From Brasenia schreberi (lineage: Eukaryota; Streptophyta; Magnoliopsida; Nymphaeales; Cabombaceae), in NCBI GenBank assembly GCA_036023115.1, contig JAYKKT010000079.1, positions 16,269,501-16,333,500 on the forward strand: a stretch of 64,000 nt of DNA. Reading direction: 5' to 3'. The translations under genes were made by a program, and so were the position numbers. The number at the start of each line of letters is the position of its first letter. Positions within the stretch are counted from its first letter, which is position 1. Positions 1-13,106 of the stretch are shown here, piece after piece. The notes under the pieces are model-generated. The model saw only the letters and a list, made by a program, of their open reading frames with translations, had not been told where the DNA came from and ran no database searches.

Positions 1-558
1 TTCCATCCGCACACCAATAGTCTCTTGCAAACACAATGTGGAGATCAAAAGAGCATGTTTTGCAAGAGAAATATTTAGAGAACATCCATTAATTGAATTT
101 ATACAAGGTTTTAGGAGCAATGTTACAGTGGTCAAGAAAATATATGTTACACACAGAGGCCATTTTCCACACCTTCTCATGCAAGCAGAGGAGTTGCATT
201 TTATGATGAGCTCTGGAGCTGAAGGCCAAAAAAAGACCTGCATAGTTCATCCGTACGAAGAAACATGAAGAAAAATATTCCTTGTGGATGGTTCTGATCT
301 CTGATGCTTGCAAAAGTCTACCATTACCCCATCTGACAGTGTTGCACAGCCATTGCAGCTTTTGCATGCAATGCAGGTAAATTCCTTTTATTTTGTTTCC
401 TGTTTCTTAATACTCGAAATCAACTAGCAAGTAGGTAATAGGCAAGGCCTACAACTGTGGGTTGTCTCACCTTGAATAAAATGAATTCAGTTCAGTAGTC
501 ATAGCTTACAGAATGGCAGCGACCACTAAATCCCAGCAACTTGACATGGATAAGTCAG
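1..558. other. 3' flank of the CDKG gene, no gene recognised
   Basis: This stretch lies beyond the stop codon of the minus-strand kinase gene and probably holds its 3' UTR and downstream flank. Two short overlapping open frames (about 76 and 92 codons, opposite strands) are present. Neither resembles a known family, and both look like chance frames in AT-rich DNA. No polyadenylation site can be assigned with confidence. Confidence 0.4.
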
Positions 559-3500
559 CTAGCCAAACAAACTGGTAGCACCTAAAAGCTCTCCTTTCTG
601 CAACTCTTTCTTTCGCAGCTCTTCTAATGGATCTGGACTCTTCATAATTCTTTTAAGACGCCTGTGAGTTGCACAGCATAAGTTAGAAACTACCAGTACA
701 AACAGGAAGAGAGATTTATTACAACCAGAAACATTTCAGTGAGAAGCACTACGCCTAACATGACAAAGACATCAAAAGACACCATATATCTGGCTATTCC
801 AAAATCACGCACCTGTCTTGGGCGTGTTGAGCTGGGAATGTTGGCATAAATTCTTTGGATTTAGGAGGAGGAAACTCACGAAACCAATCATGATCAAGGG
901 CATCCTCTGCAGTTATCCGCTGAAAGTATATGAAAGAAAGATATAGAAGTTAATTCCATAGCATAAAGAAATAAGTCCAACACAACAGTGTCAGAGGAGT
1001 GGCACCAATAACAACCTTTTCTGGATCATAAGTAAGAAGTTTGTTCAGCAGATCAAATCCAGCATCTGACAGTGCTGGCTTTCCAGAGAAAGAAGTGGCA
1101 GTAAACTTGGGAAACTTTTCACGCAGTTTATTGTACCTAAACAAAACAAATTAGTGATTGTAATTAACATAAAGGTAAACGGTTTATCATGAAACTGGCA
1201 ATACCACCATGCCAAGCTAGAAGCACAATCTCCCATTTCCTGGGAAAGCAGTGTTGAGGGAATCCATCAGAACATAAGATAGCATATATAAATTAAAATA
1301 TGCAAAGTTTGAAAGACATCCTAGATGCGAGAAAATAATAGATCAATGCAATACTTTAATAGCTTGAAAAGCAAGGATTACTTACGGTTGTTTGACAAAG
1401 TTGCACTTAACGCCTGGTAATTTAGCATAGCCTGGCCATATCTTCTCATTTGGTGTGCCCAGTACTCGGTATATCTGCATTGGAACAAAGGATGATTCAA
1501 TATAATACAGCAACAACCAAGACAAAAAAGTAACAAGTTTATGTAAAAGACTAAGCAAAACTGATTACTTTGTCAAGTTGGTCAATCTCAGTTTTCCCAC
1601 AGAATAATGGCCCCTTGGACAACAGTTCTGCCATTATGCATCCAAGAGACCACATGTCAATAGCCGTCGAATATAGCTTTCCTCCTAGAAGGAGTTCCGG
1701 GGCCCTACAGTCATATACAATGGGAACAATATCAGGAGACTTCATAAACGGAATGTGTTTATACTGGAAATCCAACGCTGTGTAATTTTAATACAGACAA
1801 CTCTCTCTCTAACATTTGTCTCCTATGAACTGCTTTTAAGTCTCCGTGCTGTCCCACCTTACGCCATGACCCATGTGAAGGCTTGAACCCATTCCCCTAT
1901 TTTGCTAACCTTCGTGGAGAATGCTTGCCTTGCACCACTACCAGGTCGACTTCTATGTAACTGCAACATTACCAAAAGCACCCCAGCCTTGAACCCATTC
2001 CCCTATTTTGCTAACCTTCGTGGAGAATGCTTGCCTTGCACCACTACCAGGTCGACTTCTATGTAACTGCAACATTACCAAAAGCACCCCAGCCTTGCCC
2101 TGCGCCACTAGCAACGCTCAACACCATCGTCTTCATAGCCCATAGCCACTACAATCTCAAACACGACCCACCACAAAGTCACCAGCCAGAAGACCCCATG
2201 TGTCTCTTTTTGCATTTCCCCGAATCAGAATAACCTATTTCCTTTTCTCCTTCGGGAAACCATCGAATTTCTCCTGCCCTCTTTCCCTTCCACTTTCAAA
2301 TCAAACTCGTCTTACCTAAATATACCTGATTTAAACTCAACATTAGTGTGTGCCCTGAGGTTGCATTTTAATACCCAGTACAGTTTAAGGTTGATTCAGC
2401 CCAGTCAAAAGTACCAAAGCAAGCCCTATTTAAATTTAACCCCAATTTGAACCATGCACTGAAACCTATCTAAACCTACACTTCAACTCAAGATCTAGAA
2501 TTAGTCAGGTATCAGCTAATCTAAAACCAAAATCCCAGAAATAAACCAAAGGTTTCTGTCCAATCAAATCTCTACTTAGTCCAGACCTAGAATTGCGTCA
2601 ATTGAATATCCGAGTTCAAATGAACTTGGAGCTGAAGCAAACCCTTTATCTACACCCAAATAACCTTGCCTGGTCTAAACCAATGCCTACATTTAACCCA
2701 AGGGCCAAAATCTCAAATTCATCCGTCCATACCTAAATTTCATGCAAAATCATGCTCGCCACCTACTAAAACCCCAACTGTAATCCAAAGCTTGTATATA
2801 CACTTATTCTGAGGATATCAAAACAAAATCCCTAGCCATAATCCAAAATCAATAAAACAAAAAACACTACCTTCGTTAAAGGCTGACTCACATCTTGTGG
2901 AGGTTCACATCTTCATCAACAAGGCCTCACTTACAAGCGGAGAACTCAAGGAAACAAATTAACCAATACAAACATCATCATGGCATGTGAAGTTCAACCA
3001 CGCCTCAACAACATCAGAAGATCAAAACTTAAGCTTGAAAAGGCATGCCATCTTCTAAATTGAAAATGAAATTGTACTTGTGAGTTGTTGAACTTACATT
3101 AATTGAATGAACTTACATTAATTGAACTTGGATATTCTAACTGAACTTTTTGGATACATGCTTCTGTAAATTTGGTCTTACTAAAAGACTGCAAATTCTC
3201 TGCAAGTAAGACCCCAAAACCAAGTACATCTCAATTTATAGGAAATACAGGCCCAGCGAGCTTGACTATAATGACCTTCCATATATGAAAAGATGAGATG
3301 AACTCCTGATACCAGATGAAGTGTAGGTACTCAAAGTCAGATATAAAGTTAGGCCCTCCCAAACTAGTTAACGAAGATTGGATCGGATCTCCTTAAAATG
3401 AGAAGCAACCAAATTCTTGAAATCAGGTAAAAACAGCCATTGAGGGTTAAGGTGGTATTTATAAGAGGGGAAAAGGGCAAGACCATTGTGATGGAGGTTG

Positions 3501-6500
3501 TGGTCCAGCTGTAATGAGGTCCGACTGCTGAAGTGGGTGTGAGGCATTTGGCAATTTGAGAATAATGGAATTTAAAGCAACAATGGGGAGGACTCAAGAT
3601 GCTGATGAGGCAGGGTTTTCCATTGACAACGTGATTGCAATGGTTGGATGGTATGATTGGTTGCAAGGGGTTGCAAGTGGATGATTAATCTTGAGTTATG
3701 AACGTTGTTGTGGTGGTGATAAAGCAGGGCGAGGGAGAGAGAAGGCTGATCCAATAGGGGGTTCCATAATTTCAGGGTTACAAACTTTTGGTAGTTTCGA
3801 CAAAGGTGGAGAAAAGGTTAAAGCAAACATACATCCAATGACATGAGATAGCTAGTTTCAGTTAACGCACCTTACTTACTGATGGCTTTAGTGGCTGGAA
3901 ATAGGATTTTAAGTAAGGAGTAGTGATTTTCTAGTAGACATGTCTCTGTATCTTCATGAATGGGTTAGAGTCTGCATGGCTCTTTAAATAATGATTCTGA
4001 TGATATGCGGATGCCTCTAGGGATGATCTGCAAGCAGGATTAAGTCACGGATGTTTGTGATCCAGAGAGGTCTACCAACGGGCTCTCAGATGGTCTTAAT
4101 GTTGCAGCTATTCTCAATGGAATCCTAGAGATAATCCCGTTGAACGCCCACATTTATAGGCAACTTTTATTTAGCTAAAGCCTAAAAGTGATAATCCTGC
4201 AAAATGCTTTATGAATCTTTTGAAACCGTCCTACAAAAATCTTCAGTCTTTAGGGAAGGCAAATAACATTGTTAAAGCCTCACAAATCATCTTCAATTGT
4301 CAAAGAATAAAATAGGAGATTTTCCTACTAGATTTCTCTTGCAAATAGAATTAACAATCTCATAAGATTCTATTTATTTTGTCTTGAATCAAGCAGGCAA
4401 ATGAACCTCCTTTTAGCTATGGTTCATGCATGATGCAGGAAAACTTATGATGGGCAACTGGTCACTTGTCGTGATTGATAAAATTTATGATGAATTCTTC
4501 TTTAAACAAGTTCTTAGTTGGTGTTTTGATTCTTTGCATCCAGATATTTCTTTCATGTATTATACAAAGCAAATGTTGCTTCTTTATCTTTGAGGCCAGT
4601 TTCAGATAATTTGTATGGGTCATGTTCGGATCCTATGTAGTATTCAGAATTCTGCACATATCTGCCTGTTCATTTCATATTCAGCTCCAACTCAATGAGA
4701 TTTGAGGTTTTAGTAACTCCTTTCAACTCCTTCTCATGCTAATTTTCCAAGAAACGGCTTGATCCATATAGGTATGTGTAGTTAGAAAAAGCATGCTACC
4801 TAATTATGTAGATGATGCATGTGTCCCCGATGAGCTGAGGATCTTAACTTTACAAAAGATCTACTACTTTCTGATTTTCATTCTGGCTCTACTAGGAAAG
4901 GGGCCTTAGCCTTACAACAACCCATATGATGAAAAATGTTGGATCCTCAAAAATGAAAGGAATTAAACCTAAATTGCAAGAAGCTCGTTAGATTAAGCAA
5001 ACAGTATATTCGTTTTCCTAAAAAATACACAAAAATCAAGCTTTTTACGTTGAATATGCAAGCTCCTAGCTTGTCTCAGATAAGCAGCAGGTATGAGAAA
5101 GAATGGTCTTAAGTCAATCCGTTTAGCTCATATGCATCCATAAAAACAACTAACGATACATAAAAAGTAGGAGCTAAAAACTTAAAATGATCACAAACTA
5201 TTGTCCAAAAATCAACTTGCTAGTAGTTGGGGTTGTTGGTATGTGGGAGAGACGCACATCTATGAAAAGGCACCATAATATTAAGGAATTCTTACTTCCA
5301 TGAGAAGAAAAGATAACAGCAAAGTTTATTAACAAGAACAAGCATAAGGAACATGGCATGTCAAATAAAATTCTGCTCTACCTGTACCACAGTGTGACTA
5401 CCAATTGTGTATAAGCTCTAAGGGGGCTGCCATACTGGCGAGCCAACCCAAAATCACATATCTTTAGCTCCCCGCGATTGTTCATCAGAAGATTTGACGT
5501 CTTCAAATCCCTGGAGAGTTAAAAAGAGGGTGAATTCCGCAATCACAACAATGAAACATCAAGGAACTACACAAAATATACATATATATAATGACTTAAA
5601 TCTTGATAACTGAAAGGCCACCGAGTACCTTGAGAAAAGATTATGGAGTACCTGTGGAGCACCCAATTGTCATGAAGATACCTAACACCCTCCAAAAGTT
5701 GCAGCATGAGGCACTTGACTTCACTTTGACTAAAAGGCTGCTTCATTGACTCCATCAACCCCTTGAGATCATGGTCCATGTACTCCATTACCATAAATAT
5801 GCCGTCAAGGTTGCTCCCCACAACTACTTCCTTTACATCAACTATGGATGGATGGTGGAAGGACAGAAGGATATTTATTTCCCTCAGTGAAGTCAATGGG
5901 AATCCTTCTCTTTCTTTCTCCATCTTCACCTTCTTCAAAGCCACAATATCTCCGGTCTTCTTATCCCTAGCTCTGTATACCACACCATATGTGCCTTCAT
6001 CTATTCTATTTAATCTCTCAAACTCATCTACGCTCCTACAGCCTTGTAACATATTAATCTTCCTAGGTAATGCCGCCACAGGCTCCTTCTTACTATCACT
6101 ATCATCATCGACATCAACTTCTTCGTCGGAGGCCAAATCCAATCGAGAGATCCGAACTTCAGCCTTCTCATTAACCACACGATCCTCCCCATCAATTTCC
6201 ATCGGATCATTTGCATCTGAGTTGCTGTCTGGCTGACCCTCACCACCATCATCCTCTTGGTTTCCACTGCTACCCATACGCACACTATGATTTCCTTCCC
6301 CATCAGAATGAGAGGAAGACCTTGCTCGAACACTACGTGTACTTTCTTCCCTAAGCTCACCGAGCTCGGGACTTAAACTTCCCTCTTTAACCGTCACTTC
6401 TTCGCTCTTCTTCCGCTTCACCCCAGGCTCCTCGTCTTCCTCATCTTTGAGGTCGAAATTGTCATCTGCCCATCTTGAAGCCGAAAGAACCCTAGGAGGT

Positions 6501-7060
6501 GCATACTCGTCGTCCTCCTCCTCCTCTTCATCATTCTGTGAACGCGAGATTTTTACCTCTGCATCCTGCTCGAATTTCTTTTCTAAGCCATTCTCCACTG
6601 GGGTAACATCGGATAAATCCACAGAAGAAGATTTCGACCTAGCCTTCTCATTCAAATCCCAAATGATTGGAGAATATTTCCTCTTCTTTGCTAGCACCGG
6701 AGAGGGTATGTGTGACAGTCTGGGTGACATCGAAACCCCTGCCTCCGTCATTCGAACCTCACCAGTCGACCCGTCGCCCTCACTCCCGCTCGATAGCTCG
6801 CCAGGCTCCCGATCTGCCTTCCTGTCTGAACCACGGCTGCTCGGCGACGACGAAGACAAAGAGAGAGACGATGAACGGTTGCGGGTAGGGACGTGATTCC
6901 TCTCCTTGTTAACCCAACCGTTCTCCGCCTCCCCGAAGACCCCATCACGCCTCTTTTCGTCTCTATGCGATGATCCATGGTTGCGAAAGCGGCTGCCTTC
7001 CCTGTGGCGATACCTATCCCTTCCGTAGTCTTGCTGGCTGCTGTGCCTGCTTCCGTCCAT
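559..7060 (-). CDS. CDKG: Cyclin-dependent kinase G (CDKG/CDK11-like), seven exons
   Basis: This is a serine/threonine protein kinase of the plant CDKG class (related to animal CDK11), nuclear partners of L-type cyclins in splicing and cell-cycle control. I read exons at 7060-5652, 5510-5382, 1704-1569, 1474-1386, 1136-1016, 919-813 and 661-559. All junctions are GT..AG and total 2094 nt (697 aa plus stop), near the usual family size. I chose the start [10 protein letters not shown] over an ATG 13 codons upstream because it opens the basic N-terminus. Residues 1-345 are low-complexity: a Ser/Arg-rich part, acidic runs and a SASRWADD motif. The kinase domain begins near 347, with EGTYGVVY, Lys376, the cyclin-binding PLTSLRE (388-394), HRDLK at 469, DFG at 489 and APE at 514. 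The protein ends in [10 protein letters not shown]. First-position glycine of the G-loop is Asp, which I believe is tolerated in this class. Family membership is firm; whether it is CDKG1 or CDKG2 is not resolved. Confidence 0.93.
1705..5381 (-). other. Large second intron of CDKG (3.7 kb)
   Basis: The intron separates the exon carrying HRD, DFG and the activation segment from the exon starting at the APE motif. It has a GT donor and AG acceptor and interrupts an arginine codon after its second base. It is far longer than the other introns (about 80-250 bp). It contains a 106-bp tandem duplication and short spurious frames near 2030-2230 and 3360-3750. No intact gene or recognisable transposon was seen in it. 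Confidence 0.8.
1882..2097. repeat. 106-bp tandem duplication (two copies)
   Basis: The block starting cttgaacccattcccc at 1882 is repeated from 1988 with almost no change, giving a 106-bp period and two full copies ending near 2097. The near-identity points to a recent duplication. It lies in the large CDKG intron, so no protein change is expected. Confidence 0.9.
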
Positions 7061-7400
7061 CAGAAACCCTAAATCAAGAAGAAGAAGCACGGGACCCAAA
7101 GCCGAAACTACGAAGGAAAATTCTCTGGCACCGAAACCTTAACCAAAACAAAGAAAACCCCTAATTCGAAGAAACCCTAGATTGAAAGGGGAAAAGAAAC
7201 AAAACAAAACTGCAAGCAGAAGACCTTAAATCTATGAAACTCTAGGCGAATAATGAAGGAAACCCAAAATCAGCGAGAGAGAGAGAGAGGAGACGAAGGG
7301 AATACGCAAACCCTAAAACCTCCTCTCTTCTGTCATGGGAAGGTTGGCGCGGGAGGGAGCAGCAGCCTCATGAAAAGGGGGAAATTTTCTCGAACATGGT
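7061..7400 (-). promoter_or_regulatory. CDKG 5' UTR and proximal promoter with telo-box-like motifs
   Basis: Directly upstream of the CDKG start the plus strand shows aaaccctaa at about 7064 and again near 7308, with the related aaaccctag near 7171 and aacccctaa near 7155. AAACCCTAA (telo-box) motifs are common in promoters and 5' UTRs of plant cell-cycle and translation genes. A short (GA)n run lies near 7275. The transcription start is not determined. Confidence 0.45.
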
Positions 7401-10020
7401 GACCAGAAATCCACTGGGGCGTTTTATCAATTTTTTAGTATCCGGATTTGCAATGAAGCCCTCAATTTTTAACCGTATTCGAAAATGCAGCTTGGAATTT
7501 AAAAGTACCCCTAAAGGCTGGGCTTATGTAATATAGCGTACGGCTGCCAAAAGGCTGAGCTGGTCGTACTTCTCGTGAATGGACTCCGGTGAGGTCAGTC
7601 AACCTGGTTGTCTTCTTCTTCAACTCTTGTCATAGACTCGAGGAGGGAGTGACTGTTTATCTTAAGGGAGACAGGCTACCGAGGAAATGTCAGCGATAAG
7701 ATCGCTTGGAGTAAGCACAAGCTTGTCAGCAGGCACAGAACAATGGAGGAATCGAGCAAACTCAACATAAAAAAAAGGTATATATGCTGCATAATTATGA
7801 AAGAATTTCCTATACGAAATGAAATTGTTCTTAAAAGCTGGAATATATGAAGATAAACTAAAACCGACGATCATGATCATGTAATTCTCTTCCATGGTTA
7901 CGAAGGAAAGTGTAACCGTGTTTTATCAAGGGTTTCGAGGATGTCGGGATATAATTTCTATGCCGATATTCTTTCACGATACATATTCGATGTTCATATT
8001 GAGTATGATGATGACGATATTGAAGAAGGCATTCACCACCACCGATGCGCGACAAAACAGTGTATCAGATGCTACAGTGTGATAAGGACCTAAAAAAATT
8101 GAAAAACTAAAATATCACATAATATGGAAAAATTTGAAAATAAGTTAGAAAACGCAATCTATCACACTAACTATAACAATTAATCAATTTGTGAAACAAT
8201 CAAGATGAATTGATGAGTGATAACAATCTAAATGGCTATAAGCATTAACAATTAATAATAATTATGTGGTTATGAATAATAACTTAAGAAGAGCATATAG
8301 CTTGAAATAAGTTTATAACTAAAAGCTAAAACTAGCATGTTGAATTTGTGAATAACAAAAAGATTGCAAATACAAATAAAAAGCAAACTGATTAAACAAA
8401 AGTCAAAATTCAATTTCCTTCTACAAAATGTGGATCAATAACATGTTATGGTCATCAACATCTTCATCTTCTCCTTCCTCCAAAATAGGCTCATCTAATC
8501 CAATGCATACTATATTATCATATCCAATATTTGCTTGTATCTTTATTTCTCTCTAATTTTCATCTTTTAGAATGGTAGGAGTGTTTAACCTACTCATTCA
8601 AAATACCAACATGCTCGTAGTTAATTCAGTTAGTTTGCACCTTTCTTGCTATTCTTTTATCTCTTTGTATTTATATACAAAAGAAATAAAAAAAACCGCA
8701 TAGGGAAGTATGAACTAACATGTTTAACTTATTTAAAAGGGCTTTAGACTTTTTGCATTAACCATATTAAAGATTTAACTCAATACACATCGAGCAAACC
8801 TTGAAAAGTGAGATGCATCTACATCAAAGTGAGTTTATCATTTATTGAAATAAAAACAAAAATAAAATAGAAAGCAATACAGTCTTTTCCTCATGAGGAG
8901 TCCACCCTTGATTCTTTTCGGGACTATGGTAATACACTGTTGTGCAAGTTTCAAATTGACGAGTTCGAGTGATTTCGTCAACAACACAACAATAGCGAGT
9001 AAACGATATCCAAATATGAGAGAGAGAGAGTTCACTCGTGCCTTAGAGTTTCATATTTGTGAAAAGATGAGTTGAAGGGAAGGGAGATTATGGATATATA
9101 TTACGGGTATCGATTATGGATCTTCGGGTCATTGGCTCGGAGATTTTTGGGAAAGGGACATGGTGTCCCCTCCCTGGCCCTAGTAGGTAGATGGGTCCCC
9201 CAAATCCACCTCATTCGGGATGGGGTCTTGTGAGGACAGGAAGACACCTGCCCCATGAACATCCCTAGTTGTAACATGACTTTCATCTGCTTTTCTGTTT
9301 TCTCCTGTTGATTAAGAATAAGTAACGTTAACTTACAAGCAAGAGTGTGGAATATGGTTAATGAGCATAGTGATTGGCCCTTGGAAGAATTGAAGCCCAT
9401 TATGAAGGAGGAAGCTTAACACTGGTTGCCAGCATCTTCGACCAACCAACCAACTCACTATGAAGTTGGCATACAAGACCCTCACCTTTAATCATTTGAC
9501 TGTTCTCATTCACTATAAAGAATCTAGCACACTTTTCGTCTTCGATTAGTCAAAGTCGCTTCACTCCGGGAAGTTAATATCTCTTTGAAAATCGTCTATG
9601 ACGATTGCTAACTGCCTTAACGGTTCTAACTAGAATCAAACGGTAAGAAACAAGTTGAACCTGAAACCGGTGACCATCTGATTGAGTTTCAGTTTCACTT
9701 CTTATAAGACTAAAACTAAAATCAAACGGGATTTGACGGTTTTAAACTGCCAACCCTGTTTTTTTAATTGTTTATAAAATTTAAATTCTAAAATAAGATT
9801 ATTGATTTCGAGTGTTTTCGGAACCGATTGTAGAACCGTAACCGACTTAGACTAGAACCGGCTTGGTTGTGGTTTCATGTTTTGGACTAAACGGAATCGG
9901 ACACGTCTTTGCCTGTAATGCTTTTCTGCGACATTGCGTGTCCGGCGTTTTACCCCACACGACGGTCAGCGTAAACGAATGCTGAGGCTACAGACACCCA
10001 TCGAAAACGATGAAGTCACC
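7401..10020. other. Intergenic, no gene recognised
   Basis: This is AT-rich DNA between the CDKG promoter and the GC-richer block near 10 kb. The short frames here (for example around 7660-8080 and 8840-9400) have no recognisable domains and overlap on both strands. The stretch near 9640-9900 contains repeated degenerate aaccg/cggtt strings that look like old transposon-derived sequence. Confidence 0.4.
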
Positions 10021-10028
10021 GTTTTACC

Positions 10029-10451
10029 TTGAGGTTTCGGTACAACATAACGTGTCGTACACGAGGTATCAATGTCAGAGGAAACGTTAAAATCAGGAGG
10101 GGTGCAAGGGTGCGAAGCGAACGCGAAGGTTTCATCAAAGTACGGGCGAACAGGTTAGCCGCCATGGATTCATCTCCGGAGAGTTCGATTGATCGAGCGA
10201 ACGTACGATGTGTGTCGGTGAGTGAAAGGGAGAGGGAAATGAAGGACTGGTCTCGTTGCAGAAGAAATCCGAGGCTCTACCGAACGTTAGACGTACAGGG
10301 AAGAGAACGTCGTCTAAGCTCTTTCCCGCGAGGCGGACATGACCCCATAAGTACGCTTCTCTCTCTCTCTCTCTCTCTGCCGTGTCATTACATGATTGAG
10401 TACATTAAGTTTGAGCCCTGGAACTTTTGCTGGAATTTTGGGAATTTGTGA
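10029..10451 (+). other. Open frame of 140 codons, possible first exon of an unknown transcript
   Basis: The frame lies in a locally GC-richer patch, contains an internal Met (MDSSPESSIDRANV) and is Arg/Ser-rich (SEREREMKDWSRCRRN). It ends just after a short (CT)n run. A possible donor (aagtacg) lies near 10349, and a second short frame at 10964-11161 could be a downstream exon, but no family is recognised in either. It could be a real first exon, a 5' UTR or non-coding. Confidence 0.2.
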
Positions 10452-12904
10452 TGCTTTCGTATCCGAAATGGAAACGTTGTTAATTTTAATGAGTTTATTG
10501 TTCTCGGAAGTGCCTCACAGTGATTTCGTGATTGGAGATGGGCGTTAGTGGCATTTTAATTCCAGATATTTGATGAAACTGCAGATTTTTTTGTTTGGGA
10601 ATTAAATATGTGCGTACCTGGTTCTTGGTTTTGTCGATGAACTGTGACCGTACCTGATCAGTCTGCTGAGTGCTTTTCAGGAGCTATTTCTCGTGGTTCT
10701 TTAGGGCCAAGAATTGTGATAAATAAGTGGTGATCTCCTTTAAGGGTAAAAACATCGTTGGGCTGGCATCTCCCTGACCTTTAAGATGGATATGCATTCT
10801 AAACTGTACTCTGAAATCATGACGCGTTTTGGAGACTAGTATTTTATCCAAGAGTGATCAGTATTTATCAAATCTATTCCCTGAAAACACCAGAGGTTGC
10901 ATTGACCTTTGGTGGAATCTTTAGGTCTATTCGTTTAATCTCATCCTTCTGGCGACTGAAAGTATGGAGGCGAATGCTTATGATGTAATGAAGATGGATC
11001 TTCTAATAGCAATGAACAATGCAGGAGCGTGCAAGATAAATTTTAGCAAGAAGCAAGGGCTCACGTCACATTCTGGACCAAGAATAATGAACATTATATC
11101 TGGACACACTCAAGATTCTCACTGTCTGATAATGGTAATACCATTCTTATATCTAGTTTGAGGCATACTTAAGAAACATCTTTACTGCTGGTTATGTTCA
11201 TATTACTTATTGTTGATTCACAAAATTGTTAACATCAAAATTTGGAAAGGGTGAGTAATGGTGAAGAATAAGATACAGGATATCACCTTATCTTTTATAC
11301 TTGTGTGTGCGTATATACATACATACACACACATATGTGTATATATGTGTTTACAAATAGTCTATTTTACGTTTATGTGCATAACACTCAGTCAGTCAAA
11401 ATGCACACTACGCACATATGTATTCTATGATCTTTTGCTAAACTTAGTAGCTTGTTATGCTTTTCTCATAACTTCCTATCCCTTTTCACTTTCTATACTT
11501 TTCTGCAATTGCTTCTGAGAGGATTCTCAGTTCCTACTACTTAAGAAGTCTTCTTTTCCTGCCTTCACATTGCGTATCTATCTCAATCATCCCATAAATC
11601 GATGTTCTAGTTCTCGGAAAACTTAATTGATAGGAATAATCCTTTTTCTCATAAGAAAATAAGGCATTAAATGTTTATTAATGCTTATTACATGTATATT
11701 GGGGGTGAATACACAGGAAAATTAATGTTCGTCTTGGTTGCAGGTATATATCTGGATGTTTGAAACTGATCTTACATGTCTGTATGCACCATTTTGGTGG
11801 CCTGGCCTGGTTAAGACGAGAGGTATTGTGGTTCAAACACCTTCTGACATATCCTAACAATATTTGGTAAGGTAGTATTTTTCACATTACTTCATTTTTG
11901 GGCAATAAACATAAAAAACTCATTCAAATTAATAAAATCTTTGAAAGATATGTCTACGTATTCTCCTATAAGAAGAGCTACAAGTTCATGGGATGAAATC
12001 GAATCACATTCAAGTACTTTCACAAGCTATGGTGGCCCATATCTATATTTGTATTTATTATATATATGTACGAAATTTGCCCATTCTACTAGACTTGTTG
12101 GATTATTGCTTAATTGTGAAACTGCATATTGACATGGATATGAATCATGTAAACTGCATTTTGGCCTATGACATTAGTCCTTAGTAATGGCATCATGCGA
12201 TTCTCATTCCTGAATTATGCTTCTGAAATTGGCATTTAGCACTTCTGTTATAGTGCTTGTTGTTATTGTTGAAATTTGAGAAATTTTTGACTCCCCTGTA
12301 CATTTTCATTCATTGACATTGTTCAGTTTCACTATAGATGCTGACTATTTGCTTACAAACAAAATCATAATGGTCCTTCTCTTCCATCCTGCACTTTAGA
12401 GTGTTAAACTGGCTGTGTAGAGCTGAACTTGGTTGTTCTCTGCTCTTCAACAATCCACATGCCCGAGCCATCAAGTTATTTCAGGTCTCATACTTAAGTG
12501 CATCTCTCTCTATTTATTCATCTATCTATCTCTCTATATATACACATACATATCTATATTTATCTATCTATATATAAAGTGGGAGTTGCTAGATTCCCAT
12601 TCATACTTGACCCTTCATCTCTATCCAGACCATCCCATTGAAGAGATGGATGGTTCATATTCAAAAGGCAAAAAATGCAAAAGTACATTGTACAATGAAC
12701 CATTTGCAATTTCAAAAACACAACTTTTACTTTTTTCTTTTTAATATAGATCATTCATCTCTTCAATTGAATGATCTCGATGAGTGTAAAAGGTCTAGCA
12801 TGACAGAGAGTAGCAACTCCCACCCTCTCTCTCTCTATATATATATAGATACATAGATATATAGGTCGATAAACAGATGTATATGTATACACATGGATCC
12901 TTAC
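10452..12904. other. Intergenic or intronic AT-rich DNA with microsatellites
   Basis: No protein family is recognised. Near 11795-11850 the sequence tggcctggttaag is followed by gtggttcaaacacc, which resemble the A and B boxes of a tRNA-derived SINE. Imperfect (TA)n, (CA)n and (TATC)n tracts occur near 11310-11350 and 12500-12860. Confidence 0.35.
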
Positions 12905-12938
12905 CTAAGCCTTTTCCCATACTAAGTGGGGTTGGCTA
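12905..12938 (-). mobile_element. Isolated LINE 3' tail, minus orientation
   Basis: The string cctaagccttttcccatact followed by ...ggggttggct is the reverse complement of the LINE 3' end seen at about 61590-61625 (gacccc...tatgggaaaaggctta). Only the tail is present. It abuts the long AT repeat. Confidence 0.6.
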
Positions 12939-12955
12939 GAGGGTGCAACATGAGG

Positions 12956-12958
<3 letters not shown>

Positions 12959-13050
<92 letters not shown>
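12959..13050. repeat. (AT)n microsatellite, about 90 bp
   Basis: This is an uninterrupted AT dinucleotide run. It separates the minus-oriented LINE tail from the plus-oriented LINE fragment and may mark a recombination or expansion junction. Confidence 0.95.
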
Positions 13051-13053
<3 letters not shown>

Positions 13054-13106
13054 GAGTGACATGAATAGATAATAAAATGAGAAAAATTGTTTAAGATGGT
13101 TTGAAC

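Noticed and set aside
5763..6896. Plus-strand frames of 149 and 157 codons opposite CDKG exon 1
   Set aside because: They are antisense shadows of the Ser- and Glu-rich coding exon. Poly-Ser and similar runs mirror the acidic stretch.
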